Of a DNA stretch of 14,108 nt, positions 1 to 7,210 are shown piece by piece. The notes beneath the pieces are model-generated. The model searched no databases. It was not told where the DNA came from and was given only the letters and a program-made list of their open reading frames with translations. The stretch covers positions 1 to 14,108 of the forward strand of contig JAFZGH010000147.1 in NCBI GenBank assembly GCA_017555465.1, written 5' to 3'. Position numbers and translations under genes: made by a program. Every line of letters begins with the position of its first letter. The first letter of the stretch is position 1. Origin of the DNA: Akkermansia sp. GTDB lineage: Bacteria; Verrucomicrobiota; Verrucomicrobiia; Verrucomicrobiales; Akkermansiaceae.

Positions 1-393
1 CTTTACAGGAGAGAGTTCCTGTACCCAGGGTTGGGCGGCAGCGTTCTTGAGCACGGTGTAGAGCTGCGGGTTGAGCGTCACACTGCTGGAATAGATGACC
101 ACCTCGGGCATGAGTTCGTTGATGACCTCGCGCAGTTCGGGGGAATCCATGACCGAGCGCAGGTGGTTCAGGCGTTGCCAGCCGCGCATGAGGGCGGCGC
201 TGCTGTTTTCCAGTGCATCGAAAGTGTTGGCATAGGTGGGGGCCTGCACCTGGCAGATGCCTTCAATGGCGGCTTTGGCCTGCTCAATGGCCAGGCGGAT
301 ATCCACGCGGGCTTTTTCCGGGCTCAGCTGCGACCAGGCAGGCAGCTGCGTATCATCGATAAAGGGGTGTTCAAGTGTCATCTTGCCGCCCAT
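1..393 (-). CDS. M3 family oligopeptidase (oligopeptidase A/PrlC-like), N-terminal part; cut by window start
   Basis: Read on the minus strand from ATG at 393, the frame stays open to base 1 and gives 131 residues, so the rest of the gene lies outside the window. The protein begins MGGKMTLEHPFIDD and contains NHLRSVMDSPELREV at about residues 77-91, which closely resembles the N-terminal helical region of E. coli oligopeptidase A (SHLNSVKNSPELREAY). That family comprises cytoplasmic zinc metallopeptidases of about 680 residues that degrade short peptides, including cleaved signal peptides. The HEXXH zinc site lies in the missing C-terminal part, so activity cannot be judged. An alternative start is the ATG at 381 (MTLEHPF); neither has a clear ribosome binding site. 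The gene lies downstream of metK, separated by a strong hairpin. Family placement is fairly secure; the exact member (PrlC or Dcp-like) is less so. Confidence 0.72.
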   Translation of the reverse strand, partial: MGGKMTLEHPFIDDTQLPAWSQLSPEKARVDIRLAIEQAKAAIEGICQVQAPTYANTFDALENSSAALMRGWQRLNHLRSVMDSPELREVINELMPEVVIYSSSVTLNPQLYTVLKNAAAQPWVQELSPVK

Positions 394-440
394 GATAGCA
401 CGCCTGCGGCAGCGTAGCAACATGCCATTGCGTTCTACAA

Positions 441-474
441 ATTCCCCCGTCACACTGGCGCGTGACGGGGGGAT
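441..474 (-). terminator. Hairpin between metK and the M3 peptidase gene, probable metK terminator
   Basis: CCCCCGTCAC at 444-453 pairs perfectly with GTGACGGGGG at 462-471 around an 8-base loop. Three more pairs, including one G-U, extend the stem to 441-474. It lies 23 bases past the metK stop. On the minus strand it is followed by AATTTGTAG, a poor T-run, so intrinsic termination may be partial. Just before it on the minus strand is a second small stem, AAAGC-AAA-GCTTT, running into Ts (about 473-490), which could help. The plus-strand side is followed by As, so it is not a plus-strand terminator. Confidence 0.6.
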
Positions 475-496
475 GAAAAAAAGCTTTGCTTTATTT

Positions 497-1672
497 TTAG
501 CCCATGAGGATGCTCAGGCAGCGGGGGTCGAGCTGTTCCCAGGGGAGGTCGGCCTTGGTGAAGTGGCCGTAGTTGGTGGTCTTGCGGAAGATGGGTTCGC
601 GCAGGCCCAGCACGCGCTCCATGTCGGCAGGCTTGAAGGAGAAGGCCTCGTTGATGCGGTCGATGATGACCTGCTTGTCCACCTTGGCGGTGCCGAAGGT
701 TTCCACATCAATCATGATGGAAACGGGACTGGCCTTGCCGATGGCGTAGCCCACCTGCAGCTCGCAGCGGTCTGCCAGGCCGGCAGCCACCACATGCTTG
801 GCCACCCAGCGGCACATGTAGGCGCCGGAGCGGTCCACCTTGCTGCAGTCCTTGCCGGAGAATGCGCCACCGCCGTGGCGACCCATGCCGCCGTAGGTAT
901 CCACGATAATCTTGCGGCCAGTGAGGCCGGAGTCACCGTGGGGACCACCCACCACGAAGCGCCCCGTGGGGTTGATGAAGAATTCGGTTTCGGGGGTGAT
1001 GAGCTCGGCGGGCAGGCAGCGGCGGATGAGGTTGGTGCAGAACTCGCGGATGGTGGCGATGTCAACATCCTCGGTGTGCTGGGTGCTGAGCACCACGTTC
1101 AGGATGCGGGCAGGGCGGCCGTTCTCGCCGTATTCCACGGCTACCTGGCTCTTGCTGTCCGGGCGCAGCCAGGTGACAGCGCCGCTGTGGCGCACCTTGG
1201 CCAGCTCCATCATGATGCGGTGGGAAAACATGATGGGGGCGGGCATGAGCTCCGGCGTTTCGTTAGAGGCGTAGCCGAACATGATGCCCTGGTCACCAGC
1301 GCCTTGTTCGGCACCATCCTTACCTTCGGCTTCGCGGGCATCCACGCCCTGGGCGATGTCGGGGCTCTGGGTGGAGAGATAGTTGGTGATGTCCACATTC
1401 TCGGCGTTGAAGAGCTCGTCGTCTGCAGCGGTGCGGTAGCCGATTTCGGCGATGGTGTCGCGCACAATCTTTTCGTAGTCAATCACGGCCTTGGTGGTGA
1501 TTTCACCAGCCAGTACCACGTGGTTATCCTTCACCAGTGTTTCGCAGGCAACGCGGCTGGCGGGGTCCTGAGCCAGACAGGCATCGAGAATGGAATCGGA
1601 GATGAGGTCGGCCACTTTATCGGGATGCCCCTCGCCCACGGATTCAGATGTGAATATGTTGGTGTAGTTCAT
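497..1672 (-). CDS. metK: S-adenosylmethionine synthetase (methionine adenosyltransferase)
   Basis: This 391-residue cytoplasmic enzyme makes S-adenosylmethionine from ATP and methionine, releasing phosphate and diphosphate. Family signatures are present: GEGHPDKVADLISD at residues 13-26 (ATP/Mg site), GAGDQGIMFGYA at 124-135 (signature 1), and the glycine-rich GGGAFSGKDCSKVDRS at 267-282 (signature 2). Length matches the usual 380-400. I chose ATG 1672 because MNYTNIFTSESVGEGHPDK aligns with the normal N-terminus; a longer in-frame start at 1777 would run 89 bases into the upstream gene and adds a non-homologous leader. Only 16 bases separate it from the upstream U32-like gene, so it is very probably co-transcribed as the third gene of that operon. 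No SAM riboswitch fits in the gap. Position 276 is Cys, where E. coli MetK has Pro in the KDP loop. Confidence 0.97.
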   Translation of the reverse strand: MNYTNIFTSESVGEGHPDKVADLISDSILDACLAQDPASRVACETLVKDNHVVLAGEITTKAVIDYEKIVRDTIAEIGYRTAADDELFNAENVDITNYLSTQSPDIAQGVDAREAEGKDGAEQGAGDQGIMFGYASNETPELMPAPIMFSHRIMMELAKVRHSGAVTWLRPDSKSQVAVEYGENGRPARILNVVLSTQHTEDVDIATIREFCTNLIRRCLPAELITPETEFFINPTGRFVVGGPHGDSGLTGRKIIVDTYGGMGRHGGGAFSGKDCSKVDRSGAYMCRWVAKHVVAAGLADRCELQVGYAIGKASPVSIMIDVETFGTAKVDKQVIIDRINEAFSFKPADMERVLGLREPIFRKTTNYGHFTKADLPWEQLDPRCLSILMG

Positions 1673-1688
1673 GTGCTTGTCTTGTTGT

Positions 1689-2741
1689 TTATTCGTAATT
1701 TGTAAAACTGAACTGGCGCAGGCCGCTGGGCAGGGTTTCCTGGGCCTTGCCGAATTCGGCCATGGCCGAGGTGGCAATGAGGGCGGCCTTGTTGCTGATT
1801 TCGGGGGAATAGTCCAGCATGCACTGGAAAATATCCCAGAGCAGGGTCATTTCATTGCGGAATTGCTGCGCCTGGATGATGAAGCTGCGGAAGCCGGCGG
1901 CGTAGAGTGCCGTGGCTTCATCTCGCGTGAGATTGAAGCTGGCTTTCTGCTGCAGTTCGGCAGGGGTGCATTTCTGGCAGCCTACGCGGCTGATGAGGTC
2001 TGCGCGGCGGCGCATGAGTTCTGTGTCGTATGGCGCGCGGCGCATGTCAGCCAGCAGGGCGGTGTGCTCGCGGCGCACCGGGCAGTTGCGCAGGCAGGGG
2101 TCGTTGATGACGATGTCGAACTTTTCTTTCTGCTCCAGTGCTGAGGTGATGCTTGGTTTCACGGCATCAGCCGGGTGCAGGCACACGCGGTCATACTGCG
2201 TGGCGAGCTTATTGTACAGAGCAGCGCTGCGCTTGCCTTTTTCCATGACCAGGCGGTTGGCGTGGCAGTATATTTTCAGCTGGGGCAGGGCAGCGCGCAG
2301 TCGGGTGGCAAGGGCATCGCTGGCCACGCAGACGGCATTTTTGCGGACGCGGTCGCGCTTGTACAGTTCCTGCACCAGCCCGATGCAGTATGAATCTGCC
2401 ATGTCAGCTTCGCTCAGATTCGGGTTGTCAAATACCAGGATAACCCCCACTTGCTGCTGGGCGTATGCTTCCAGCGCCTGGCAGTAGGAGTCAAAAGCGA
2501 TGGGGCGGCGCTGCACGAACCAATCCAGTGTCCAGCTGCAGGGGGGGCATCCGGCTACGCAATCAAAGCGGCGCACTCCCAGCATCTGGTTCAGAAAGTT
2601 GTGGATGGTAAGCAGGCTGTTGTCAAAACGCATGGCGCCGCCCACTGTCCAACGGGCCTGTGGCAGGTAATCCCGGGTCAGGAATTGCAGGTTCAGGAGA
2701 GCTTGCTCAGGGGTGATTTCTGGTGTGCTCATGGTTTTCAA
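1689..2741 (-). CDS. U32-peptidase-like protein, second paralogue, cysteine-rich
   Basis: This 350-residue protein is a clear paralogue of the gene just upstream (2738-3697). Shared blocks include GxPxC-W (Cys68), NDPCLRNCPVRREH (Cys216, Cys220, His226) and a Gly-Cys at 254-255. The C-terminal AAGFRSFIIQAQQ (281-293) sits where U32 proteins carry a KIEGR-like segment, but the Gly-Arg-Gly of the sister is replaced. In characterised U32 proteins (UbiU/UbiV, RlhA, TrhP) four cysteines hold a 4Fe-4S cluster on a TIM-barrel-like fold; the four cysteines conserved here could do the same, which is inference. It has no signal peptide, so it is probably cytoplasmic. ATG 2741 overlaps the upstream stop as ATGA, favouring translational coupling; a second ATG at 2732 is possible. 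Substrate and reaction are unknown, and the U32 placement rests on short motifs. Confidence 0.6.
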   Translation of the reverse strand: MKTMSTPEITPEQALLNLQFLTRDYLPQARWTVGGAMRFDNSLLTIHNFLNQMLGVRRFDCVAGCPPCSWTLDWFVQRRPIAFDSYCQALEAYAQQQVGVILVFDNPNLSEADMADSYCIGLVQELYKRDRVRKNAVCVASDALATRLRAALPQLKIYCHANRLVMEKGKRSAALYNKLATQYDRVCLHPADAVKPSITSALEQKEKFDIVINDPCLRNCPVRREHTALLADMRRAPYDTELMRRRADLISRVGCQKCTPAELQQKASFNLTRDEATALYAAGFRSFIIQAQQFRNEMTLLWDIFQCMLDYSPEISNKAALIATSAMAEFGKAQETLPSGLRQFSFTNYE

Positions 2742-3697
2742 TAGGGTAGGATGGATTCCCAGAACATCTGGCCGTTGCGGTGCATGGCGTTCTCGCCCGG
2801 TGCATCGTTGCGCAGGGTGAGTCGCAGCAGATCGAAGAGGATGGAGGAGGCGTTGGCGTGCCCGCGTCCTTGTACTTTGAAGTGGCGGAATCCCATGTCC
2901 CGGAGTTTCTGGATTTCCGGCGTGTTGAGTGCCAGCACGCTCTTCTGTGCGTCAGCCAGCAGCGTGTAGAGGCTGCGGCAGCCGTTGGTGGCCTGCATGG
3001 ATTCGAATTTCGAGCTGTCGTGGCTCATGAAGGTCAGGGCTGTCTCGGAAAGTGTTTTGTAGTGGAAGGCTCGAATCGGGCAGTTGCGGATGCAGTATTC
3101 GTTGATGAGGAGGATGTGGCGTTCCTTGTCCTCAATCTTTTCCAATAAGTCGTAATTGAGTACATCATCAGGATGCACCATAACCTCATCATACTCATCA
3201 GCCAGGCGTTTGTACGCATCCAGCTTGCCTTTGCCGCCCCCATTAGTGATTTTGAGGATGGAAGAGATGATTTTCAGCGTCGGGTATTCCTTGCGGATGT
3301 GTTCGCGCAGAATGTCGTTGGCCAGGATGACGGCGTTTTTACCCGTAGGATTGTGGCGGGAGAAAAAGATGCACATGGCATTGCCGAATGAATCCTTGAG
3401 GTGCGTTTCGTTCAGCAGCAGGTTAGTGAAAGTCAGGTAGACGGCGATGTTGCGCTTCTCGTATTCCAGCCCGGCAGCGCGCACTTCCTCTGCTTCCCGC
3501 ATCAGGTGTTTGAGAACGCGTCCGGAGTTCCATTCGCAGAGGGGAGCACCATGCACAATGTTGAAAACTTCGAATCCCAGCAGGAGTTTGCAGTAATCGT
3601 AAAATCCTATCAGCTCGCGGTCGTTGACGAACGCGCCTGAGACATCCCACACGGCGTCAGGCCAGAGCGGGTTCTGATAGAGGGATTGTGTTTGCAC
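2738..3697 (-). CDS. U32-peptidase-like protein, first paralogue of the metK operon
   Basis: This 319-residue protein starts with GTG at 3697. An in-frame TAA lies just upstream at 3716-3718 and no other good start exists nearby, so the start is well constrained. Conserved with its downstream paralogue are Cys54 (GAPLCEW), the block NEYCIRNCPIRAFH (Cys202, Cys206, His212) and Cys240. The C-terminal segment MGFRHFKVQGRGH (268-280) resembles the GxxSxKIEGR segment typical of U32 family proteins. No signal peptide or membrane segment is seen. It is the first gene of a three-gene operon with the paralogue and metK, and a well-formed promoter lies immediately upstream. A paired arrangement of two diverged U32-like proteins recalls UbiU/UbiV, which act as a heterodimer, but the motifs are not close enough to claim that function. 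Reaction and substrate are unknown. Confidence 0.6.
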   Translation of the reverse strand: MQTQSLYQNPLWPDAVWDVSGAFVNDRELIGFYDYCKLLLGFEVFNIVHGAPLCEWNSGRVLKHLMREAEEVRAAGLEYEKRNIAVYLTFTNLLLNETHLKDSFGNAMCIFFSRHNPTGKNAVILANDILREHIRKEYPTLKIISSILKITNGGGKGKLDAYKRLADEYDEVMVHPDDVLNYDLLEKIEDKERHILLINEYCIRNCPIRAFHYKTLSETALTFMSHDSSKFESMQATNGCRSLYTLLADAQKSVLALNTPEIQKLRDMGFRHFKVQGRGHANASSILFDLLRLTLRNDAPGENAMHRNGQMFWESILPY

Positions 3698-3705
3698 GGC
3701 GCGCC

Positions 3706-3734
3706 ATTCTACCAGTTAAGCATCTTAGGTGCAA
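3706..3734 (-). promoter_or_regulatory. Extended -10 sigma70-type promoter of the U32-like/metK operon
   Basis: On the minus strand, TTGCAC (3734-3729) is followed after 17 bases by TAGAAT (3711-3706), preceded by TGG as an extended -10. TAGAAT matches 5 of 6 consensus positions; the -35 matches 3 of 6. The predicted transcription start is at about 3698-3699, one or two bases before the GTG at 3697, so the mRNA would be essentially leaderless. Confidence 0.6.
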
Positions 3735-3796
3735 GCGCAATTTCCCATTTTTGGCTAGGTTTACGCGCGCACGTGTGGCGCATACGCCGTTTCTGC

Positions 3797-3825
3797 TTGA
3801 CTTAACAGCCTTGGGAGCGCAGAAT
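3797..3825 (+). promoter_or_regulatory. Sigma70-type promoter of the Deg protease pair
   Basis: TTGACT (3797-3802, 5 of 6 consensus) is followed after 17 bases by CAGAAT (3820-3825, 4 of 6). The predicted transcription start, about seven bases on, coincides with the GTG start at 3832. It is divergent from the U32-like operon promoter, and the two share a 134-base intergenic region. Confidence 0.45.
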
Positions 3826-3831
3826 ATCAGG

Positions 3832-5604
3832 GTGAAGATACGACTCACTTTAATCGCGCTGATGTCGGCACTGCCTGTTATGGCTGAGGGTGCCGCAGCC
3901 GAGTCTGCCGTTACCGAAGAGCAGACTCCTTTGCATGTTGATGTTGCTGTGGAATCCGCCCCGGAGGCTGCAGCAGAGCAACCTGCCCCTGCTCCTGCAC
4001 CGGAGCCTGTGGTGGAACAACCCGCTCCCGCACCTGCACCGGAGGCTGTGGTGGAACAACCCGCTCCCGCACCTGCACCGGAGGCTGCGGTGGAACAACC
4101 CGCTCCCGCTCCTGCGCCGGAGCCTGTGGTGGAGCAACCCGCCCCCGCACCTGCACCGGAGGCTGCGGTGGAACACCCCGTTCCCGCTCCCGCACCTGCT
4201 GTCCGTCTGGCAGATGCCTATCGCGGTATTGTCAAAATTGAGGTGGTGAGCTGTGCTCCGGATTACGAAACGCCCTGGCAGGGTGGGCGCTATGGCCGAG
4301 GAACGGGAACTGGTTTCCTGGTGGCGCCCGGTTTGTTCATGACGAATGCGCATGTGGTAGCCAATGCGGAAAAAATTGACATTTCGCTGTATGCTGATGC
4401 CCGGCGTATTCCGGCACGGGTGAAGTTTGTGGCACATGATGCAGATCTGGCACTGCTGGAAATCGATGATACCAAGTCTTTCGAGGGTGTTCCCTGCCTG
4501 GAGTTTAGTGAGGAGATGCCCCTGCTGGAGGATACGGTGCGCGCCATTGGGTATCCCATAGGTGGCAATCGTCTTTCCGTGACTCGTGGTATTGTTTCCC
4601 GTATTGATACGATTCCTTATGCTCATCCGCGTAATATTGCGCATCTGGCGCTGCAGGTGGATGCGGCCATTAACCCTGGTAACAGTGGTGGCCCGGTGCT
4701 CAAGGATGATAAGGTTATCGGGGTGGCTTTCCAGGGGTTACAGCAGGCAAACTCCACCGGCTATGTGATTCCTATGCCGGTAATCCGCCATTTCCTGAAA
4801 GATGTGGAAGATGGTCACTATGACGGCTACGTGGAAATGGGTGCCCGCTTCCTCCCGCTGGAAAACAAGGCTATGCGCCGCCATTATGGAATTGAGGATA
4901 ACGGTCTGGGATGCCTGGTGGCTGATCTTGTCAAAGGTGGTGCTTGTGCTTCTGCTCTGCAGGTGGGGGATGTGGTGCTGGCTGTGAATGGCTTGCCGGT
5001 GGATGCTACGGCTATGATTGAGCTGGAGGGTGTGCGTGTGCGTCTGGAAGAATTGGCCGAGCGCGCCTTTGCTGGTGATAAGGTGCAGTTCACTCTCATT
5101 CGCAAGGGTGAGGTCATGCAGACAGAGGCTACCATGGCTCCGCTGCCTTCCATTCGCGTGCTTTCCCGCCGCTATGATGAATTGCCGCGCTATGTGGTGT
5201 TTGGCGGATTGGTGTTTCAGCCGTTGAACTTTAATGTTGTGCAGGAACATCAGATCCCTTCTGCTCATGTCATGGTGGAGCTGGATGCCTTCACTCGCGG
5301 TGGCGAATCTGCTGCCAGGGAAGACCTGGTGCTGCTGACCCGCTCTCTGCCGGATGAGGTGAATGCCCGTTTCTCTGATACCGGTCGCGGCATTGTCACC
5401 AAGGTGAACGGTGTGGAAGTACGCGGGCTGGCTCACTTGTACAGCCTTCTGTATCCGGCGGACGGTCAGCCCCGCCCGGAATACACTGTGATTGAACTGG
5501 CTGATGCAGCCCGCCCGCTGGTGATTGATAATGCAGCGGTGGATGCTGCCAATACCCGCATAGCTGAGCGTTATAATATTCCGGCTTCCAGTCGCTTGAA
5601 ATAA
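3832..5604 (+). CDS. Secreted Deg/HtrA-type trypsin-like serine protease with Pro/Ala/Glu-rich repeat linker and PDZ domain
   Basis: From GTG 3832 this gives 590 residues. The start is chosen because it opens a typical signal peptide (KIRLTLIALMSALPVMA, likely cut after residue 18). A longer in-frame ATG at 3688 would overlap the divergent gene and the promoter. Residues about 49-126 are a proline/alanine/glutamate-rich linker of 13-residue repeats. The protease domain (about 130-330) has a complete triad: His174 in TNAHVV, Asp205 in HDADLALL, Ser285 in NPGNSGGP. A PDZ-like region follows (about 355-440, LQVGDVVLAVNGLPVD). The C-terminal part contains YVVFGGLVFQPL (about 453-464), a segment seen in the Deg9-like branch of HtrA proteases. 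The expected role is periplasmic or envelope protein quality control; the linker could span periplasm or cell-wall layers. It is followed after 19 bases by a paralogue lacking the triad. Family is confident; substrates are unknown. Confidence 0.9.
   Translation: MKIRLTLIALMSALPVMAEGAAAESAVTEEQTPLHVDVAVESAPEAAAEQPAPAPAPEPVVEQPAPAPAPEAVVEQPAPAPAPEAAVEQPAPAPAPEPVVEQPAPAPAPEAAVEHPVPAPAPAVRLADAYRGIVKIEVVSCAPDYETPWQGGRYGRGTGTGFLVAPGLFMTNAHVVANAEKIDISLYADARRIPARVKFVAHDADLALLEIDDTKSFEGVPCLEFSEEMPLLEDTVRAIGYPIGGNRLSVTRGIVSRIDTIPYAHPRNIAHLALQVDAAINPGNSGGPVLKDDKVIGVAFQGLQQANSTGYVIPMPVIRHFLKDVEDGHYDGYVEMGARFLPLENKAMRRHYGIEDNGLGCLVADLVKGGACASALQVGDVVLAVNGLPVDATAMIELEGVRVRLEELAERAFAGDKVQFTLIRKGEVMQTEATMAPLPSIRVLSRRYDELPRYVVFGGLVFQPLNFNVVQEHQIPSAHVMVELDAFTRGGESAAREDLVLLTRSLPDEVNARFSDTGRGIVTKVNGVEVRGLAHLYSLLYPADGQPRPEYTVIELADAARPLVIDNAAVDAANTRIAERYNIPASSRLK
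3976..4209 (+). repeat. 39-base in-frame tandem repeat coding for a PAPAPE linker
   Basis: Five full 39-base copies (3976-4170) plus one degenerate copy (4171-4209) encode EQPAPAPAPE followed by a variable PVV, AVV or AAV. The copies differ by a few substitutions, mainly PV/AV/AA codons and silent changes. The frame is always preserved, so copy number could change by slippage or recombination without breaking the protease. Confidence 0.93.
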
Positions 5605-5623
5605 TTTTACCTTTTTTCGTCGC

Positions 5624-7210
5624 ATGATTCGGACGTTGACCATTCTTTCTCTGACGGCGCTGTTGTTGAGCGCATGTAAACCTACCGAGCGCACGGCGCT
5701 TAAGAAAAAACAAGCTGAACTGGCGGCAGCACCTGCTACCCCGGAAGTGGAGCAACCGGTGGTGGCGGAACCGACCCCGCTGCCCACCCCGCCGGAACCG
5801 GCTCCTCTGCCTGAGCCCGTGTCGCAGGAGCCCTCAGCAAGTCTGCTGGTGGTAAGTTCTACCGTGCAGGGGTATAACCCGCTGCGCCCTTGGGAAAAAG
5901 AAGAACCGCGCCAGCTGCAGGCGCTGGGTGTGTACCTGGGGGAAGGCCGCGTGCTGACGCCTGCCCGCGTGGTGAATGATGCTACCTATGTGGAATTGAT
6001 GCTGCCGGATGCCAGCCGCTCGGTTCCTGCCCGCGTACTGCGTTTTGATGAAGAAATGAATCTGGCTTTGCTGACCGTGGTGCACGAGGCGGATGCTTCT
6101 GTGTTTGAAACCCGCACAGCCCTGCCACTGGGCGAGGCGCTTAACCGCGGTGATGCCGCCACCTATGCCGGGCTAATCAATGGCGTGGAGCCTGTGCACG
6201 TGGAGTTGCAGGCCGAGAATGCCGCGGGTGATAAAGTGCCGCTCATGGTGATGCGCGCTGCACGTCCGCTGCCGGAGGGACAGACGAATGGTGCCCCGGT
6301 GGTTCGCGAGGGTAAGTTATGCGCCGTGGGTGTTTCCTACCGCAAGCAGGAGCACTTGATGCAGGTGGTGAATGCAGAGCTTATTGAGCGCTTCCTGACG
6401 CAGGAGGAAGCCGGTGTGCCCGTGGTGGGGGTGCAGCTGACCCCGCTGGATGATCCCCTGTTCCGTAAGTATCTGAAACTGGATGATGCCGCCAATGGCC
6501 TTTATGTGAGCAAAGTGCTGCCCGGAAGTGCTGCTCAGGCTGCCGGGGTGCAGGTGGGTGATGTGATTACGGCTATTGAAGGTTTGCCTATTGATAACCA
6601 GGGGCGGTGCAATCACCCCCGCTATGGCCTGCACAGTGCCTCTGTGTTGTTGCGGGGGATGAAAGACCGCGGCCAGGAGCTGGCTCTTACGGTCAGCCGG
6701 GCCGGTGAAGTGCACCAGATTGCCGTGAACCTGAATCGCGATGCTGTGGAGCATGCGTTGTTCCGTCCGCAGAAATCCGGGGTACAGCCCCGCTATGTCA
6801 TGTGGGGCGGTTTGCTGTTCCAGCCGCTTACCAGCACTCTGGTTGAGACGCTGACCGACCGCAACAAAGGAATGCTTCCTCTGGAGTTACAGACGCTTAC
6901 TCAGAATCAGGAGACTCTGCGCCAGAGCGGCTGCACAGAGCCCGTGGCGCTCACCTTTGTGCTGCCTACGGCTGCTACGCAGGGCTATGAAGAGGTGTAT
7001 ATGAGCCGCCTGGTGGCGGTGAACGGCAAGCCGGTGAACTGCTTTGCGGATTTGCCTGCCCTGCTGGATGAACAGACGGAAAATGGTCTTGTGGCGCTGG
7101 AATTCAATAAACCTCCCTATACCATTTATGTGGAGCGGCAAGCGGCTGATGCGGTGAATTCTTACCTGCAGCAGAAGGCGATTCCGAAGCTCCGCGTGGT
7201 AGAGGAATAA
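5624..7210 (+). CDS. Deg-like lipoprotein pseudoprotease (catalytic triad replaced), PDZ-containing
   Basis: This 528-residue protein begins with a lipoprotein signal, MIRTLTILSLTALLLSAC, giving a lipobox Cys at residue 18. A Pro/Glu-rich linker follows to about residue 70. The rest aligns along its length with the protease encoded just upstream: VPARV...LALL, a PDZ-like segment with GVQVGDVITAIEGLPID (about 310-326), and YVMWGGLLFQPL (about 391-402). At the triad positions it has Arg115 (TPARVV against TNAHVV), Asn146 (EMNLALL against DADLALL) and Asn222 (TNGAP against NSGGP). With all three changed, peptidase activity should be lost. The frame is intact and the rest of the fold is conserved, so this is a maintained protein and not a broken gene. 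The 19-base gap implies one operon. A plausible role is a membrane-anchored binding partner, scaffold or regulator of the active protease, which is inference. Confidence 0.85.
   Translation: MIRTLTILSLTALLLSACKPTERTALKKKQAELAAAPATPEVEQPVVAEPTPLPTPPEPAPLPEPVSQEPSASLLVVSSTVQGYNPLRPWEKEEPRQLQALGVYLGEGRVLTPARVVNDATYVELMLPDASRSVPARVLRFDEEMNLALLTVVHEADASVFETRTALPLGEALNRGDAATYAGLINGVEPVHVELQAENAAGDKVPLMVMRAARPLPEGQTNGAPVVREGKLCAVGVSYRKQEHLMQVVNAELIERFLTQEEAGVPVVGVQLTPLDDPLFRKYLKLDDAANGLYVSKVLPGSAAQAAGVQVGDVITAIEGLPIDNQGRCNHPRYGLHSASVLLRGMKDRGQELALTVSRAGEVHQIAVNLNRDAVEHALFRPQKSGVQPRYVMWGGLLFQPLTSTLVETLTDRNKGMLPLELQTLTQNQETLRQSGCTEPVALTFVLPTAATQGYEEVYMSRLVAVNGKPVNCFADLPALLDEQTENGLVALEFNKPPYTIYVERQAADAVNSYLQQKAIPKLRVVEE

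Noticed and set aside
1673..1688. SAM riboswitch before metK
   Set aside because: Only 16 bases lie between the genes, and the operon promoter predicts almost no leader.
236..1705. Long plus-strand open frame antisense to metK
   Set aside because: It is the shadow of a fully conserved metK; composition reflects GC-rich codons and the translation has no recognisable domain.
1673..1777. Longer MetK N-terminus
   Set aside because: The extra residues are not MetK-like and overlap the coding end of the upstream gene.
3688..3831. Upstream ATG extension of the Deg protease
   Set aside because: It would overlap the divergent U32-like gene by ten bases and include the promoter. The signal peptide begins only at GTG 3832.
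3850..4644. Minus-strand open frame opposite the Deg linker
   Set aside because: It is a cysteine/arginine-rich antisense shadow of the tandem repeat, not a gene.
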